A DNA stretch of 64,000 bases from Ornithinimicrobium pekingense DSM 21552 (GTDB lineage Bacteria; Actinomycetota; Actinomycetes; Actinomycetales; Dermatophilaceae): positions 1-64,000 of the forward strand of contig NZ_ATWJ01000002.1 of the NCBI RefSeq assembly GCF_000421185.1, written 5' to 3'. Position 1 is the first letter of the stretch; every line of letters starts with the position of its first letter. Both the position numbers and the translations under genes were made by a program. Shown here piece after piece: positions 1 to 8,900 of the stretch. Below the pieces are notes generated by a model. That model was not told where the DNA came from, made no database searches, and worked only from the letters and a program-made list of their open reading frames with translations.

Positions 1-95
1 CGTCCGACCATGCCGCTGTGAACGCGTAGCGTCCGACCATGCCGCTGTGAACGCGTAGCGTCCGACCATGCCGCTGTGAACGCGTAGCGTCCGAC
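1..95. repeat. 29-bp tandem direct repeat array (partial)
   Basis: Three perfect head-to-tail copies of a 29-bp unit lie at 1-29, 30-58 and 59-87. They are followed by the first 8 bases of a fourth copy at 88-95, cut off where the IS3-family element begins. There are no spacers, so this is not a CRISPR array. The array starts at the window edge and probably continues to the left. Each unit has stop codons in some frames and no coding role is evident. Confidence 0.9.
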
Positions 96-120
96 GGGAC
101 TGCTGCACGGGTAGGTGACA
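96..120. repeat. Left terminal inverted repeat of the IS3-family element
   Basis: It is a perfect 25-bp inverted match to 1338-1362, extending to 28 bp if 93-95 and 1363-1365 are included. Confidence 0.9.
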
Positions 121-127
121 GGTTGGG

Positions 128-1003
128 TCAGGCTGCGTGAGCGGCCGGTGTGGTCATGATGGTCTCGTACTCGATGGGGGTCAACCGGCCGAGGGCGTCC
201 TGTCGGCGGCGGCGGTGGTAGGTGCGCTCGATCCAGGTGACGATGGCGATGCGCAGCTCCTGGCGGGTGGTCCAGGTGCGTCGGTCCAGGACGTTCTTCT
301 GGAGCAGGGCGAAGAAGGACTCCATGGCGGCGTTGTCACCGGCCGCGCCGACCTTGCCCATGGAGCCGACCATGCCGTGGCGGTGCAGGGCGCGGACGTG
401 CTTCCGGCTGCGAAATTGGGACCCTCGATCGGTGTGCAGGATGCACCCGGCGACGTCACCGCGGCGGGCGACGGCACTGCTCAGGGCGTCGACGGCCAGG
501 CGTGACTTCATCCGGTCGCTGATCGAGTAGCCCACGATCCGGTTGGAGAAGACGTCCTTGACGGCGCACAGGTAGAGCTTGCCCTCGCCCGTGCGATGCT
601 CGGTGATGTCGGCCAGCCACAGCTGGTTCGGTGCCTCGGCGGTGAAGTCGCGCTCGACCAGGTCGTCGTGCACCGGAGGCCCGGGCTTCTTGCCGTTCCT
701 GCCACGCTTCTTGCCGAACGCGGACCACCAGCCGTTCTGTGAGCACAGCCGCCAGGCGGTCCGCTCGCACATGTCCTGACCAGCGTCGCGGGCCTCGTCG
801 ACCAGGTACCGGTAGCCGAACTCGGGGTCGTCCTTGTGCGCGTCGAACAGGGCGTTGGCGCGGTAGGCGGCCGCCAGCTCGGCATCGGTGACCGGGTCCG
901 CGAGCCACCGGTAGTAGGGCTGGCGAGCGAGGTTGAGCACCCGGCACGTCACCGTGACGGGGATCCCGTCGCCGGCCAGCTCGCGGACGAGCGGGTACAT
1001 CAT
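128..1003 (-). CDS. IS3-family transposase OrfB (DDE integrase domain)
   Basis: This is the catalytic half of the IS3 transposase, about 291 residues from the ATG that overlaps the orfA stop. The HTH_21 region (VTCRVLNLARQPYYRW) is followed by an rve integrase core. The DDE residues are visible: D in QLWLADITEH, D in CILHTDRGSQF, and E in NAAMESFFALLQKN. The length is normal and there are no internal stops, so the element may be active. Expression is expected mainly as an OrfA-OrfB fusion through -1 frameshifting at 1003-1009. The overlapping ATGATG also allows re-initiation. Confidence 0.9.
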   Translation of the reverse strand: MMYPLVRELAGDGIPVTVTCRVLNLARQPYYRWLADPVTDAELAAAYRANALFDAHKDDPEFGYRYLVDEARDAGQDMCERTAWRLCSQNGWWSAFGKKRGRNGKKPGPPVHDDLVERDFTAEAPNQLWLADITEHRTGEGKLYLCAVKDVFSNRIVGYSISDRMKSRLAVDALSSAVARRGDVAGCILHTDRGSQFRSRKHVRALHRHGMVGSMGKVGAAGDNAAMESFFALLQKNVLDRRTWTTRQELRIAIVTWIERTYHRRRRQDALGRLTPIEYETIMTTPAAHAA

Positions 1004-1293
1004 TTTCCCGGCAGGTTCGCCTGGGACAGGTAGGCCGCGGCGCGGCGCAGGACCTCGTTCTCCTGCTCCAGCAGCCGGATCCGCTTCTTGGCCTCGCGCA
1101 GCTCGGCGTTCTCGGCCGCGGTGGTCCCGGGCCGGGCACCGTCGGCGACGTCGGCCGCGCGCATCCAGTTGCGCAGGCACGACTCGGCGATGCCGAAGTC
1201 GGCGGCGATCTGCTTGATCGTCTGTCCAGGCTCACGGTTGCGCGCGACGTTGACCACGTCGTCACGGAACTCCTGGGGATAGGGCTTGGGCAC
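1000..1293 (-). CDS. IS3-family transposase OrfA (helix-turn-helix subunit)
   Basis: This encodes the DNA-binding part of the IS3 transposase, about 97 residues. The N-terminal half is an HTH of the transposase_8 type, including the segment IKQIAADFGIAESCLRNW. The C-terminal half is a leucine-zipper-like stretch (RIRLLEQENEVLRRAAAYL) used for multimerisation in this family. A GGAAGG at 1303-1308 directly abuts an ATG at 1302, so the GTG at 1293, nine bases after it, is the better start. The gene ends in TGA at 1000-1002, immediately after a slippery heptamer, so ribosomes can shift -1 to make the OrfAB fusion that is the active transposase in this family. Confidence 0.85.
   Translation of the reverse strand: MPKPYPQEFRDDVVNVARNREPGQTIKQIAADFGIAESCLRNWMRAADVADGARPGTTAAENAELREAKKRIRLLEQENEVLRRAAAYLSQANLPGK
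1003..1009 (-). promoter_or_regulatory. Programmed -1 frameshift heptamer G GGA AAA
   Basis: Read on the minus strand in the orfA frame, the sequence is CCG GGA AAA TGA. The seven bases G GGA AAA fit the X XXY YYZ slippery consensus exactly and are followed at once by the orfA stop. A one-base backward slip continues into orfB as ATG ATG TAC. Confidence 0.75.
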
Positions 1294-1337
1294 AGTGCAC
1301 ATCCTTCCAGCGACGCCACGAAGCGTCACAGATCAGA

Positions 1338-1362
1338 TGTCACCTACCCGTGCAGCAGTCCC
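1338..1362. repeat. Right terminal inverted repeat of the IS3-family element
   Basis: It is a perfect 25-bp inverted match to 96-120. It lies directly next to the broken 5' end of the IS1380-family remnant. Confidence 0.9.
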
Positions 1363-1656
1363 GTCATCGCGGACCTGAAGTCCGGTCCGCTCGCCCACGC
1401 CCCCTCAGGGTCCTTCTGCGCCAACGGTGCCTGGACGGTGCTGGCCGCGATCGCGTTCAACCTGACCCGCGCCGCCGGGGTCCTCGCCTCGGTCGCGCAC
1501 GCCCGGTCCCGTCCGGCCACGATCCGCGACCAGCTGATCAACATCCCCGCCCGTATCGCCAACCGCGCCCGACGATTCCACCTGCACCTGCCCACGAACT
1601 GGCCCTGGCAGGACGCCTGGCTAGGCCTCTTCGACGCCGCCTACGCCCCCTCCTGA
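1363..1656 (+). pseudogene. IS1380-family transposase, C-terminal fragment
   Basis: An open frame with no start of its own runs from the IS3 boundary to a TGA at 1654-1656. It encodes about 97 residues starting VIADLKSGPLAHAPSGSF and containing TVLAAIAFNLTRAAGVLAS and INIPARIANRARRFHLHLP. This is the characteristic C-terminus of IS1380-family (DDE_Tnp_1) transposases of Actinobacteria. The first roughly 350 residues are missing. The other side of the neighbouring IS holds unrelated tandem repeats, so the rest was lost rather than displaced within the window. It is not functional. Confidence 0.85.
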
Positions 1657-2000
1657 CCCTGCCCCCTGCCCCTTCGAGGAACGACCCACGTGGAAAAGCC
1701 GGGCAGACCGGCGGACCTCCCACGCCCAGAACCCCGACCCGCTCCACATATCGTCTTCAGCGACGCGCGACGCCTCTCACGAACCCGCTCGGCGGATCCA
1801 GGATCAGTGCACCAGTCCCACGGGGCTTCGGCCGAGCTGGCACAACTCGGCCAGGGGAGGGGCAAGCCGTCGGTAAAGTGTCGATGACCATTCCTGCGTC
1901 TGCACGTCCAGCGGTGGCCCCTCTGGGGCGATCGTTTCACCCCTGACCCAGGAGCACGATCCCACTGGCGCAGCGTGCGTCGCACTAAAAGGAGACCGTA
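1657..2000. other. Intergenic region downstream of the IS1380 remnant
   Basis: I see no convincing gene here. A stem-loop with 7-bp arms (1830-1836 and 1846-1852) is present, with no clear U tract. The last bases hold the strong Shine-Dalgarno AAAAGGAG of the next gene at 1987-1994. Some of this stretch may be the 3' non-coding end of the old IS1380 element. Confidence 0.5.
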
Positions 2001-2501
2001 GTGAACGCTGAGCCCCCGAGCGCGAACCATGACCAACGCACCGTCGTGATATGCAACGACTTCGCCCTAGAGCGCTACAAGCATGTTCTAGCCGAACAGT
2101 CATCTCTCGATGCTAACACCCATACGTCTTTCACCCTCTTTCAGGGCATTTTAACTGCAACTGTGGCAGCGGTCTCCCTCGTCGTGCTCCAGGCCGAGGC
2201 ATGGTCCCTCACTACCGAAGCGTCCATGGCCGTCCTTAAGACTGCCGCACTTCTCACGGCACTAACGGGAGCGGCGTTTGTCGCCTCGATGGTCGGCAAC
2301 ATGTTCTCTTGGATTGATCTAAGAAGGGAGGAGCAACGCATAACCCTTAGATTCGCGAATGATATGGGACGTGACGACCCCTCATTCGGCAACATTTGGC
2401 GGTGGAAGGAGTTCTATTTGACCATAATGGTTGCGGTCTGGACCGCAGCAGCCGCCTGGCTCCTACTCGGCCCGTACATGAACCTCGTGGCGTCAACATA
2501 A
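2001..2501 (+). CDS. Hypothetical small multi-pass membrane protein
   Basis: This is a 166-residue protein starting at GTG, six bases after AAAAGGAG. I do not recognise a named family. A hydrophilic N-terminus (1-40) is followed by three predicted membrane segments: about 44-65 (LFQGILTATVAAVSLVVL), 80-103 (LKTAALLTALTGAAFVASMVG) and 138-158 (FYLTIMVAVWTAAAAWLLLG). Between the second and third is a charged stretch (DLRREEQRITLRFAND). The base composition is clearly less GC-rich than the chromosome core, as in the convergent HD-GHKL gene, so both probably arrived together. The size and layout resemble small membrane effectors of conflict systems such as SLATT-type proteins, but that is only an analogy. 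Confidence 0.6.
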   Translation: MNAEPPSANHDQRTVVICNDFALERYKHVLAEQSSLDANTHTSFTLFQGILTATVAAVSLVVLQAEAWSLTTEASMAVLKTAALLTALTGAAFVASMVGNMFSWIDLRREEQRITLRFANDMGRDDPSFGNIWRWKEFYLTIMVAVWTAAAAWLLLGPYMNLVAST

Positions 2502-2793
2502 CCCGCTGTCCCGGCGGCAAGACGCACGCAGCCGCGTCGACGCTACACGGGGCTGTAGCACCGATATTCTCGTTGCGGTTCTACGTCGTCCGCTTTCCCT
2601 CTGCCACTTGTCCGCACCAGGGACCCCCGACTGTGTGTAAGAAACGCCGGCCACGGGCCATCTCTAAACACTGCGGCCGCAGCGGAACCAAGCCACTTGG
2701 AGAGCGCCCTGAATTCCTTTGGCCGGCCGCGCCCCGCTGATCCTCCCACTGTTCAGGGGCGTCCTCCAAGCGCATGAGACGCCTAATGACAAC
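2502..2793. other. Spacer between convergent genes
   Basis: This is 292 bp of mixed composition between the membrane protein and the convergent HD-GHKL gene. I see no gene and no strong hairpin with a U tract. Confidence 0.5.
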
Positions 2794-5517
2794 TCACGGC
2801 CGCCGCGCGATCCACCCATCCCGGGCCGCCATGTGGGCCATGTCCTGACAGTCATGGCCCACCACAGCTTCACCGTCGCCATAAAAGAGTAACCCATCCA
2901 ACACACTCGCTAGGTCGACCGACCACGCCTCGGCGATGATTCGCATCAGCAAACCTTCAAAATCTAGTTGCTTCACATAGTAATACCCCCTTGCGTTGCG
3001 AGGCCGTCCAAAGTCAGTCAACTCGTGCGCAAAGTTTTTGTCCGGCCTCTCATCGCCATATAGTCTCCATGAGCCATACTGGCCGTAGGTTCCAGAGAGA
3101 ACGACGTTGTCTGCAATTTGAATTAACGCGTGGTCGTCTCTGTGCCAAACTCGATGTGCGTCATCCCCACCTGATTGCACGTCTACGGTATATCGCGGAA
3201 CGAAGACGATTTCACTCCGTTCGCGGGCCCATTCAGCGAACTGGCAACTATCAATAAATCCCGAGCGCACCTGAGCAAACACCATCGCCTGAGTGTCCCC
3301 GCCGAGGCGTAGGACGAGTTGAGGAATGCTGAAGGCTTCATCGTTTCCATCAGCGATCTCGGCATTTACCCAATCGCACCATCGCTCGGCTTGTCCGCTT
3401 GCCCAGGCAGACCAAGCTTGCCGATCCGGGACAAGGTCGTAACGCAAGCGGTCGGCCGTAGTGGGCATGCCCTTCACGATTCCGGTGACACCTCCCAAGT
3501 CCCCTCCTCCGCGAAATCCGCCGATGGCAACGCACGCGGAAGCCTGGAACACGCCGTCGTTCGAGCCGATGGACGGCGGAACAGGCGAGAGTGACGCGCG
3601 CGCGACGACTTCGCCAGCAACCACTATCTCGTCCAAGCGCTCGGCAACTTCTTCGACGGGAGCGGCGGCCCGCCCGAAGACGTAATCGTAATTCGGTCGC
3701 TCGGTAATGCGACGCAGTAGTGCAGAGCCGGGGATCGCCCTCCAATCGTTGGCGTTAATAACCCTGCGCAAAGGCTCATCTCCGACACGCGCGTCAATGT
3801 CGCAGTCGACCGCGGGGGCCATATATGCACACGCCTCGTCAAGCGTGAATTGGCGGCCTTGGTGACGGAGCAAACCGCCATCCTCGAAAGGGTTCAGGCG
3901 CAAACGAACTGATACGGATGTGCCTCCATGGTGCCTTACCTCACGGCCTTCCGCCGAACGGAGTATGGGGCGGGTGGCCACACCGCCACCAAAGTGCAGA
4001 ACCTGCGTCGCCGCCGAGGCTGCATCATAACGCCGAGATATCACGCTAACTTCGTCGCCTAGCATGAAGACGGAGAAGAAGCCGATCCCGAATCTGCCAA
4101 CCGCGGAGAATCCGCTGGCGCCTAAACCAGGGTGCTCTTGTCGCATCAATTGCGATCCCCAGTAGCTCTGGCCAAAATCCAATAGAGTGCCACTTAACAC
4201 CGCAGAGGACATACCCACACCGAAATCGTTCACAGTCAGGAACCAGTGACCATCTGCAGACTCTTGCAGTTCCACTTGGATCGCACGACTCTGCTCTCCG
4301 AGTACTTGCTGTAGCGCGCGAGACGCATCGCGTGCGTTTTGAATGAGCTCACGCATTGCTACTAGGGGCTCCTCGCCGTAAAGCCGCTCGGCTCCCAGTT
4401 GTCGGACCAACCCAGGAACGTTGTTGATTCTCGGTCGAGCATCGATAGGTTGCCAGTTCTCAGTCCGGATGTATTCTGCTAGGCGGCGGGGTTCCTCGAT
4501 TGCGCGAACTCCCTTAGCCGCAAAACGTGGCCGGTCTCTTTCGGCCAGAAGCGCATCCACAGATCGGAGTTCAAGGTCCACCATTTGAAGGGCCTCGTAG
4601 CAAACCCACCATGCCTGTGCGTCCGTGACATCAAACGCGCGCGGGGACGTGTAGACCAGTCTATCCCCAGCTAAACGTGGGCGCTGAAGTCGTCCCTGAA
4701 ATGACCAATGCAAATCGGAATACTCATGCGGTGCGCGGATCGCTCTCAAGAACCCCGGGGCTCGTCGCTCGTCTAGATGCGCAGCGTCAGCTAAGCGCAT
4801 CAGGCACGCCAATTTCAACTCATCGACAGTCCAATCCGCAGGACAATCGACGGGCGCACCAATTGGCTCGTCGCTTGAGAAGCGCGCTGCTACCTCTTCA
4901 ATACTCCACCAGTGGCTCGCTGCGATTTCTCCGATCAAAGAACCGTACCGTTCCCGCAGTTCCGTATTCTCAAGCAATTGGTAACTCGCACCTGAAGCGC
5001 GCGATTCCCAAGTTACGAAGGCCAACCGCGACGCCCGTGAAGCGTGTCTCTCTCGTAGCGCGGTCTCTTTAGCCATGAGTAAGGCGCGTTCCGGAGGATC
5101 TGCTAGATCGTCACCCTGCGGCGGTTCGCCGGTGCAGTGATAGATGCAGGTGGCCAGGATGTCTTGCCATCCGTCTTCTTCTTGCAGTTCCGCCAGTCCG
5201 CCTGGCCATGCAGCGAGACCCATGCCCAAGTCGTGGATAAGGAATGCGCCCCCAAGCACGAACGCTTCCGTGGGAGTTAGCTCGACGGTGCCATTGGTGA
5301 TCTCGTCCGCCATTTCCCAGAGCGCGTCGAGATGAGTGACGTCGTGAACTGTGTATTCGCGAAGGTCTTGCGGAATCTCTGCGGCCAGGACCGCGGCTCG
5401 CTCTCGGAAGGCATGGTACGCCGACGCCAGCTTAGCTCGCTGTGCTCCATGGGGGTCCTGGCTTTGGGCGCCCAAAGATCGGGTCCAGAGTGAGGTCTCC
5501 TCGTAGCCAAGTGACAC
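2794..5517 (-). CDS. HD-domain and GHKL (Hsp90-like) ATPase fusion protein
   Basis: This is a 907-residue two-part enzyme. Residues 50-250 form an HD-type metal phosphohydrolase-like domain: H58 and H62 in YTVHDVTHLDALW, the HD pair H95-D96 in AFLIHDLGMG, and a late D244 in LMRLADAAHLD. Residues 370-580 form a GHKL ATPase of the Hsp90/HATPase_c_3 type. Its N-box is MRELIQNARDAS (E390, N394), G1 is NDFGVGMS (D431) and G2 is GRFGIGFFSVFMLGDEVS. The last 300 residues are unassigned. All core motifs are intact. The start is GTG at 5517, with GGGAG upstream. The gene stands alone and convergent to the small membrane gene, and its GC content is low for this genome. Proteins of this architecture occur patchily in defence-rich islands. 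A role in defence is inference. Confidence 0.8.
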   Translation of the reverse strand: MSLGYEETSLWTRSLGAQSQDPHGAQRAKLASAYHAFRERAAVLAAEIPQDLREYTVHDVTHLDALWEMADEITNGTVELTPTEAFVLGGAFLIHDLGMGLAAWPGGLAELQEEDGWQDILATCIYHCTGEPPQGDDLADPPERALLMAKETALRERHASRASRLAFVTWESRASGASYQLLENTELRERYGSLIGEIAASHWWSIEEVAARFSSDEPIGAPVDCPADWTVDELKLACLMRLADAAHLDERRAPGFLRAIRAPHEYSDLHWSFQGRLQRPRLAGDRLVYTSPRAFDVTDAQAWWVCYEALQMVDLELRSVDALLAERDRPRFAAKGVRAIEEPRRLAEYIRTENWQPIDARPRINNVPGLVRQLGAERLYGEEPLVAMRELIQNARDASRALQQVLGEQSRAIQVELQESADGHWFLTVNDFGVGMSSAVLSGTLLDFGQSYWGSQLMRQEHPGLGASGFSAVGRFGIGFFSVFMLGDEVSVISRRYDAASAATQVLHFGGGVATRPILRSAEGREVRHHGGTSVSVRLRLNPFEDGGLLRHQGRQFTLDEACAYMAPAVDCDIDARVGDEPLRRVINANDWRAIPGSALLRRITERPNYDYVFGRAAAPVEEVAERLDEIVVAGEVVARASLSPVPPSIGSNDGVFQASACVAIGGFRGGGDLGGVTGIVKGMPTTADRLRYDLVPDRQAWSAWASGQAERWCDWVNAEIADGNDEAFSIPQLVLRLGGDTQAMVFAQVRSGFIDSCQFAEWARERSEIVFVPRYTVDVQSGGDDAHRVWHRDDHALIQIADNVVLSGTYGQYGSWRLYGDERPDKNFAHELTDFGRPRNARGYYYVKQLDFEGLLMRIIAEAWSVDLASVLDGLLFYGDGEAVVGHDCQDMAHMAARDGWIARRP

Positions 5518-5963
5518 GTTCGTCTCCCGTCAAAGGCGTATACCGCGGCGGTCCTTGCACGCAGCGTACGCCTGAGTCGCAAGTGCCCACGTCAGTGCCC
5601 CCCGGGCGACCAGTGGGGGCGGGGGCGCTAGATCGTCCCCGGTGACCGAGTAGTCTGAGCCGGGGCGGCTTCTGGGTTTCCGACACCCCCGTCAACCTGC
5701 ATTATTGTCTTCACCCTCGTTCGAAGCGTGGTTAGCCAGCAGAGGTCCACTTCGATTGGCCGCGCGATACGTCGGCCGCACTATCTTCACCGGGGTTGAG
5801 GGCAATGAGAGGCCGGTTGCTTGGCATTCGAATGTCAGCGGCCCGCCATGTTGCCGACCTTGGGCGCCGTCGGATCACCGACAGATCTCTCGGAGGGTGG
5901 GGACACATCGGCGCCCACATCAGGGTGGGCCGCGGCGCGGCCGGGGTGGACGTCGGCGGAATG
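5518..5963. other. Gene-poor region between the HD-GHKL gene and the relaxase remnant
   Basis: About 450 bp with no convincing gene. Open frames here have arginine- and proline-rich translations typical of chance reading in GC-rich DNA. The promoter of the HD-GHKL gene should lie close to 5518-5600, but I cannot assign hexamers. Confidence 0.5.
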
Positions 5964-8900
5964 CTAGCGGTGTGGACCAAGCACCTCCTGAGAGGAACCC
6001 GGATGGAGCGCTTGTAGCGCCCGCCGTTGGCTGGATCGGAGGCTGCCGCTGGCATTTGCCTTGGGCGCCGCGAGAGCTGGAGACGCCGTGCTTAGTCGCC
6101 TAATGAGTCGGGTCTGGTGTTGAGCTGCATGAGGATCCCTGCTGGAGAGACCTGTTGGGTTTGACTCGGTGGACGGGATGTCGTTGGCAGCGCGCCATAC
6201 GGCGAGGTCGCCGACGAGCTCGTCGTCGACGCCCAGGGGCAGGGTCCGTTGCCAAGGGCTGCGGGCGCACGCACAGGCCTGCCGGGCTTCGTCGGCGACA
6301 CGCTGCTTGAGGTCGTCGATCCGGTGGGTGAGCCGGTCGAGGTAGTCGCTCGTCTTTGCGTCCTGCCGCAAGGCGGGTGGCACGTTGGGCAGCCAGGGCA
6401 GGGGCGCGTCGCGGCGGGGCGGCGGGGTGGCACCACTGATGCGCCATGCGAGGGCGGCCGCGGGGTCGTCGGCCTCAGTGATGGACCGGGTGCCGCGGTA
6501 CCAGGTCGCCTCCTCGACCACCCTCTGCGGTGGCGTGCCGTCGACCCAGCGCAGCGCGACCTGACCCGCAGGTGCGGGTAGGCCGGTTGTCCGGTAACGC
6601 CCGGTAGCCACCGCTCCAGGGCGTCGTCCAGCGCCGCCATCCGCTCGAGTCCGAGGCGCTGCTGGGCCAGGACGGGTAGGGCGTCCTCGTAGGCCAGCAC
6701 CGCCTGCCGCAGCAGCTGGGCGGCGTCGCCGCGCACGACGGTCGTCGCCGACAGTGTGCGGCCGTCGCGGGCGAGGATGCCGGTCAGCACCTGTCGCGGG
6801 TCGACGGCCGTGTCATGGATCTCGGGGCCGACACCGTCCAGGGAGGACGTGGGTGCGCCGAGGTAGAGCTGGTTGGTCTCCCGGCCGCGGGAGAGCGCGA
6901 CGTACATCGCCTGCCGGGTCTCCGCCCCGGTGAGGAGGGTGTGGGTGGTGTCGACGGTGGCGCCCTGGGCGCCGTGGATGGTGCTGGCGTACCCCAGCTG
7001 CACGTGCTCGGCCACGTAGGTGGCCGGCAGGGTGACATGAACCGGCTTGCTCCGGGCTCTGTGGGCCCGGCGTTCTACCGAGGCGGACCCGTCGGGGTGG
7101 ACGGCCAGGAGGTGCCACCGGTCGCCGTTCTTGACCCAGGACCCGTCCCCGGCCCGCAGCCGCCGGTCGTTGCGGCGGGTGATCACGGTGTCACCGGCAC
7201 TCGCGCGGGTGCCGTCGGCTAGGGTCACCTCGTGCGCGGGCGGCTGTCCGGTGGTGTCGAGGCGGTCCTGCCGGGCGCGCTGGTTCATCTCACGAACGGT
7301 GTCGCGCGTGGCGGCCAGCAGCAGGCTGGACAGCCCGGCCTGCTGGTCGGCCCGCCAGGCGGCGTACGCCGCCTCGACCACGTCCCCGGTGTCGCCGGTG
7401 TGGATCCGTCCGTGGTCGAGGTAGTGATCCAGGGCGGCGGGGTCGCCGTCGCGGATCGCGAGGGTGGCCGCCCCTTCGACGGGGTCGGTGAACCGGTGCA
7501 GCTCCGTCAGGGTGGCGGTGGTGCCGTGCGCGTGTCCCTGCTCGGCCAGGTCACGGAAGATCCCACCTGCGGCGACGGCGGCCAGCTGTTGGTCGTCCCC
7601 GACCAGCCGGACACTGCCTCCGACGTCGACGACCTGTCGGACCACCGCTGCGAGGTCACGGGTACCTGCCATGCCGGCCTCGTCGATGAGCACCATCGTC
7701 CCCGGGCCGACCGCTCCAGCCAAGGCAGACGTCGTCCCCGCCCCCGGTGACGCACCGGCCCGGGCACCGGTGTTCTCGTGGAGGTACTTCGCGAGGGTGT
7801 CCGCGCGGATCCCGGTGGCGCGACCGAGCTCGTCAGCCGCCACCGCGGTCGGTGCCAAACCCAGGACCGTGCCGCCGGAGGCTTCCCACGCCCTCGCGAA
7901 GGCGCCCAGGGCGGCGGTCTTGCCGGCCCCGGCCGGGGCCAGGGCGACCTGCACCCGGCACCCGCTCGTCGCCAGAGCGCGGACCATCGCCGTCTGGGAC
8001 CCGGTCCAGGCTCGGACCGTCCGCGCGCTGGGCGGCCAGGACGGTCTCGACCACGGCCGGGTCTTCTTGGCGACCGTCGCGACGCAGCCCCAGGGCGAGG
8101 AGCTCGTCCTCGGCGGCCAGGATCGCCCGGGAGGTGTAGGCCCGGCTGCCGTGCACCGTGTGCGCGGACTGCCCGTCCGGGCGGCGCAGCATCTCCGGCT
8201 CGCCCAGCTCCGGCGGGACCCCGACCGGTACCGAGAAGCCCTGCAGCACCCAGCGTTCCACCTCACGTCCGTACCCCTCCAGCCGGGCCAGGGGAACCTG
8301 GGCGGTGCGGAGCTGGCGCAGGGTCTCGGCGCGCACGTGCCAGATCTGCCACGTCGCCCGCGATCCCTCCAGCACCTTCACTACACGCGCAGCGAGCACC
8401 TGGGGACGCACGTCCCCACCACTCCCTGGGAACGTACCCGGATACGTCCCTACCCACCGACCTGCGACGATGCCCGCGTCCCTACCGCGTCCTTGGTTGC
8501 GTCCCCACCCCGCTCCCACCGCCGCGGCGACCATCTCCTGCGGGCTCGTTCTTTCACGCGTGAGCACGGCGGCAGCCTGCGCGTTCCAAGCCTCGCGCTG
8601 CTCGGCCTCGGAGCGGGGTTCGTGCTTGCCCGGGCGGGTCTCCAGGTTCGCCTGCTGCGCCAGCGCCAGCGACTCGACAGTCGTGGGGTTCCGGCCGTGG
8701 TCGGCCAGGAAGGCCGAGGCAAGCTCGCGCTGCCGGGCCTCGATCGCCTGACGTCTCGACGACCAGGCGCTGAGCAGGGCAGGGTCGATGCCGTCGATCT
8801 CCCGCACCGCCCGCTTCCCCTCCATCCCGGGGCGGTCGCTGAACCGGACGCCGAGCCGCTGGACCAGGCCGGCCTCGAGGTGGGTGTTGTAGTGCTCAGA

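Larger units (their letters stand above)
96..1362 (-). mobile_element. IS3-family insertion sequence, apparently intact
   Basis: The element is bounded by perfect 25-bp terminal inverted repeats (96-120 and 1338-1362). The match runs 3 bp further on each side (93-95 and 1363-1365). It carries orfA and orfB on the minus strand, in the usual -1 relation, and both frames are open. The 3-bp flanks are complementary (gac/gtc), not direct, so there is no ordinary target duplication. On the left it cuts a tandem repeat and on the right a truncated IS1380-type transposase. This suggests rearrangement or deletion after insertion. Confidence 0.9.

Noticed and set aside
1..95. CRISPR-like array
   Set aside because: The 29-bp units are directly adjacent with no spacers, and there are no cas genes nearby.
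1690..1887. 65-codon open frame after the IS1380 remnant
   Set aside because: The composition is proline-rich, there is no ribosome binding site, and it lies in probable IS 3' non-coding DNA.
5705..6103. Possible 132-codon gene on the plus strand
   Set aside because: The translation is arginine- and proline-rich without hydrophobic pattern or family likeness, and there is no ribosome binding site. It also overlaps the relaxase remnant.
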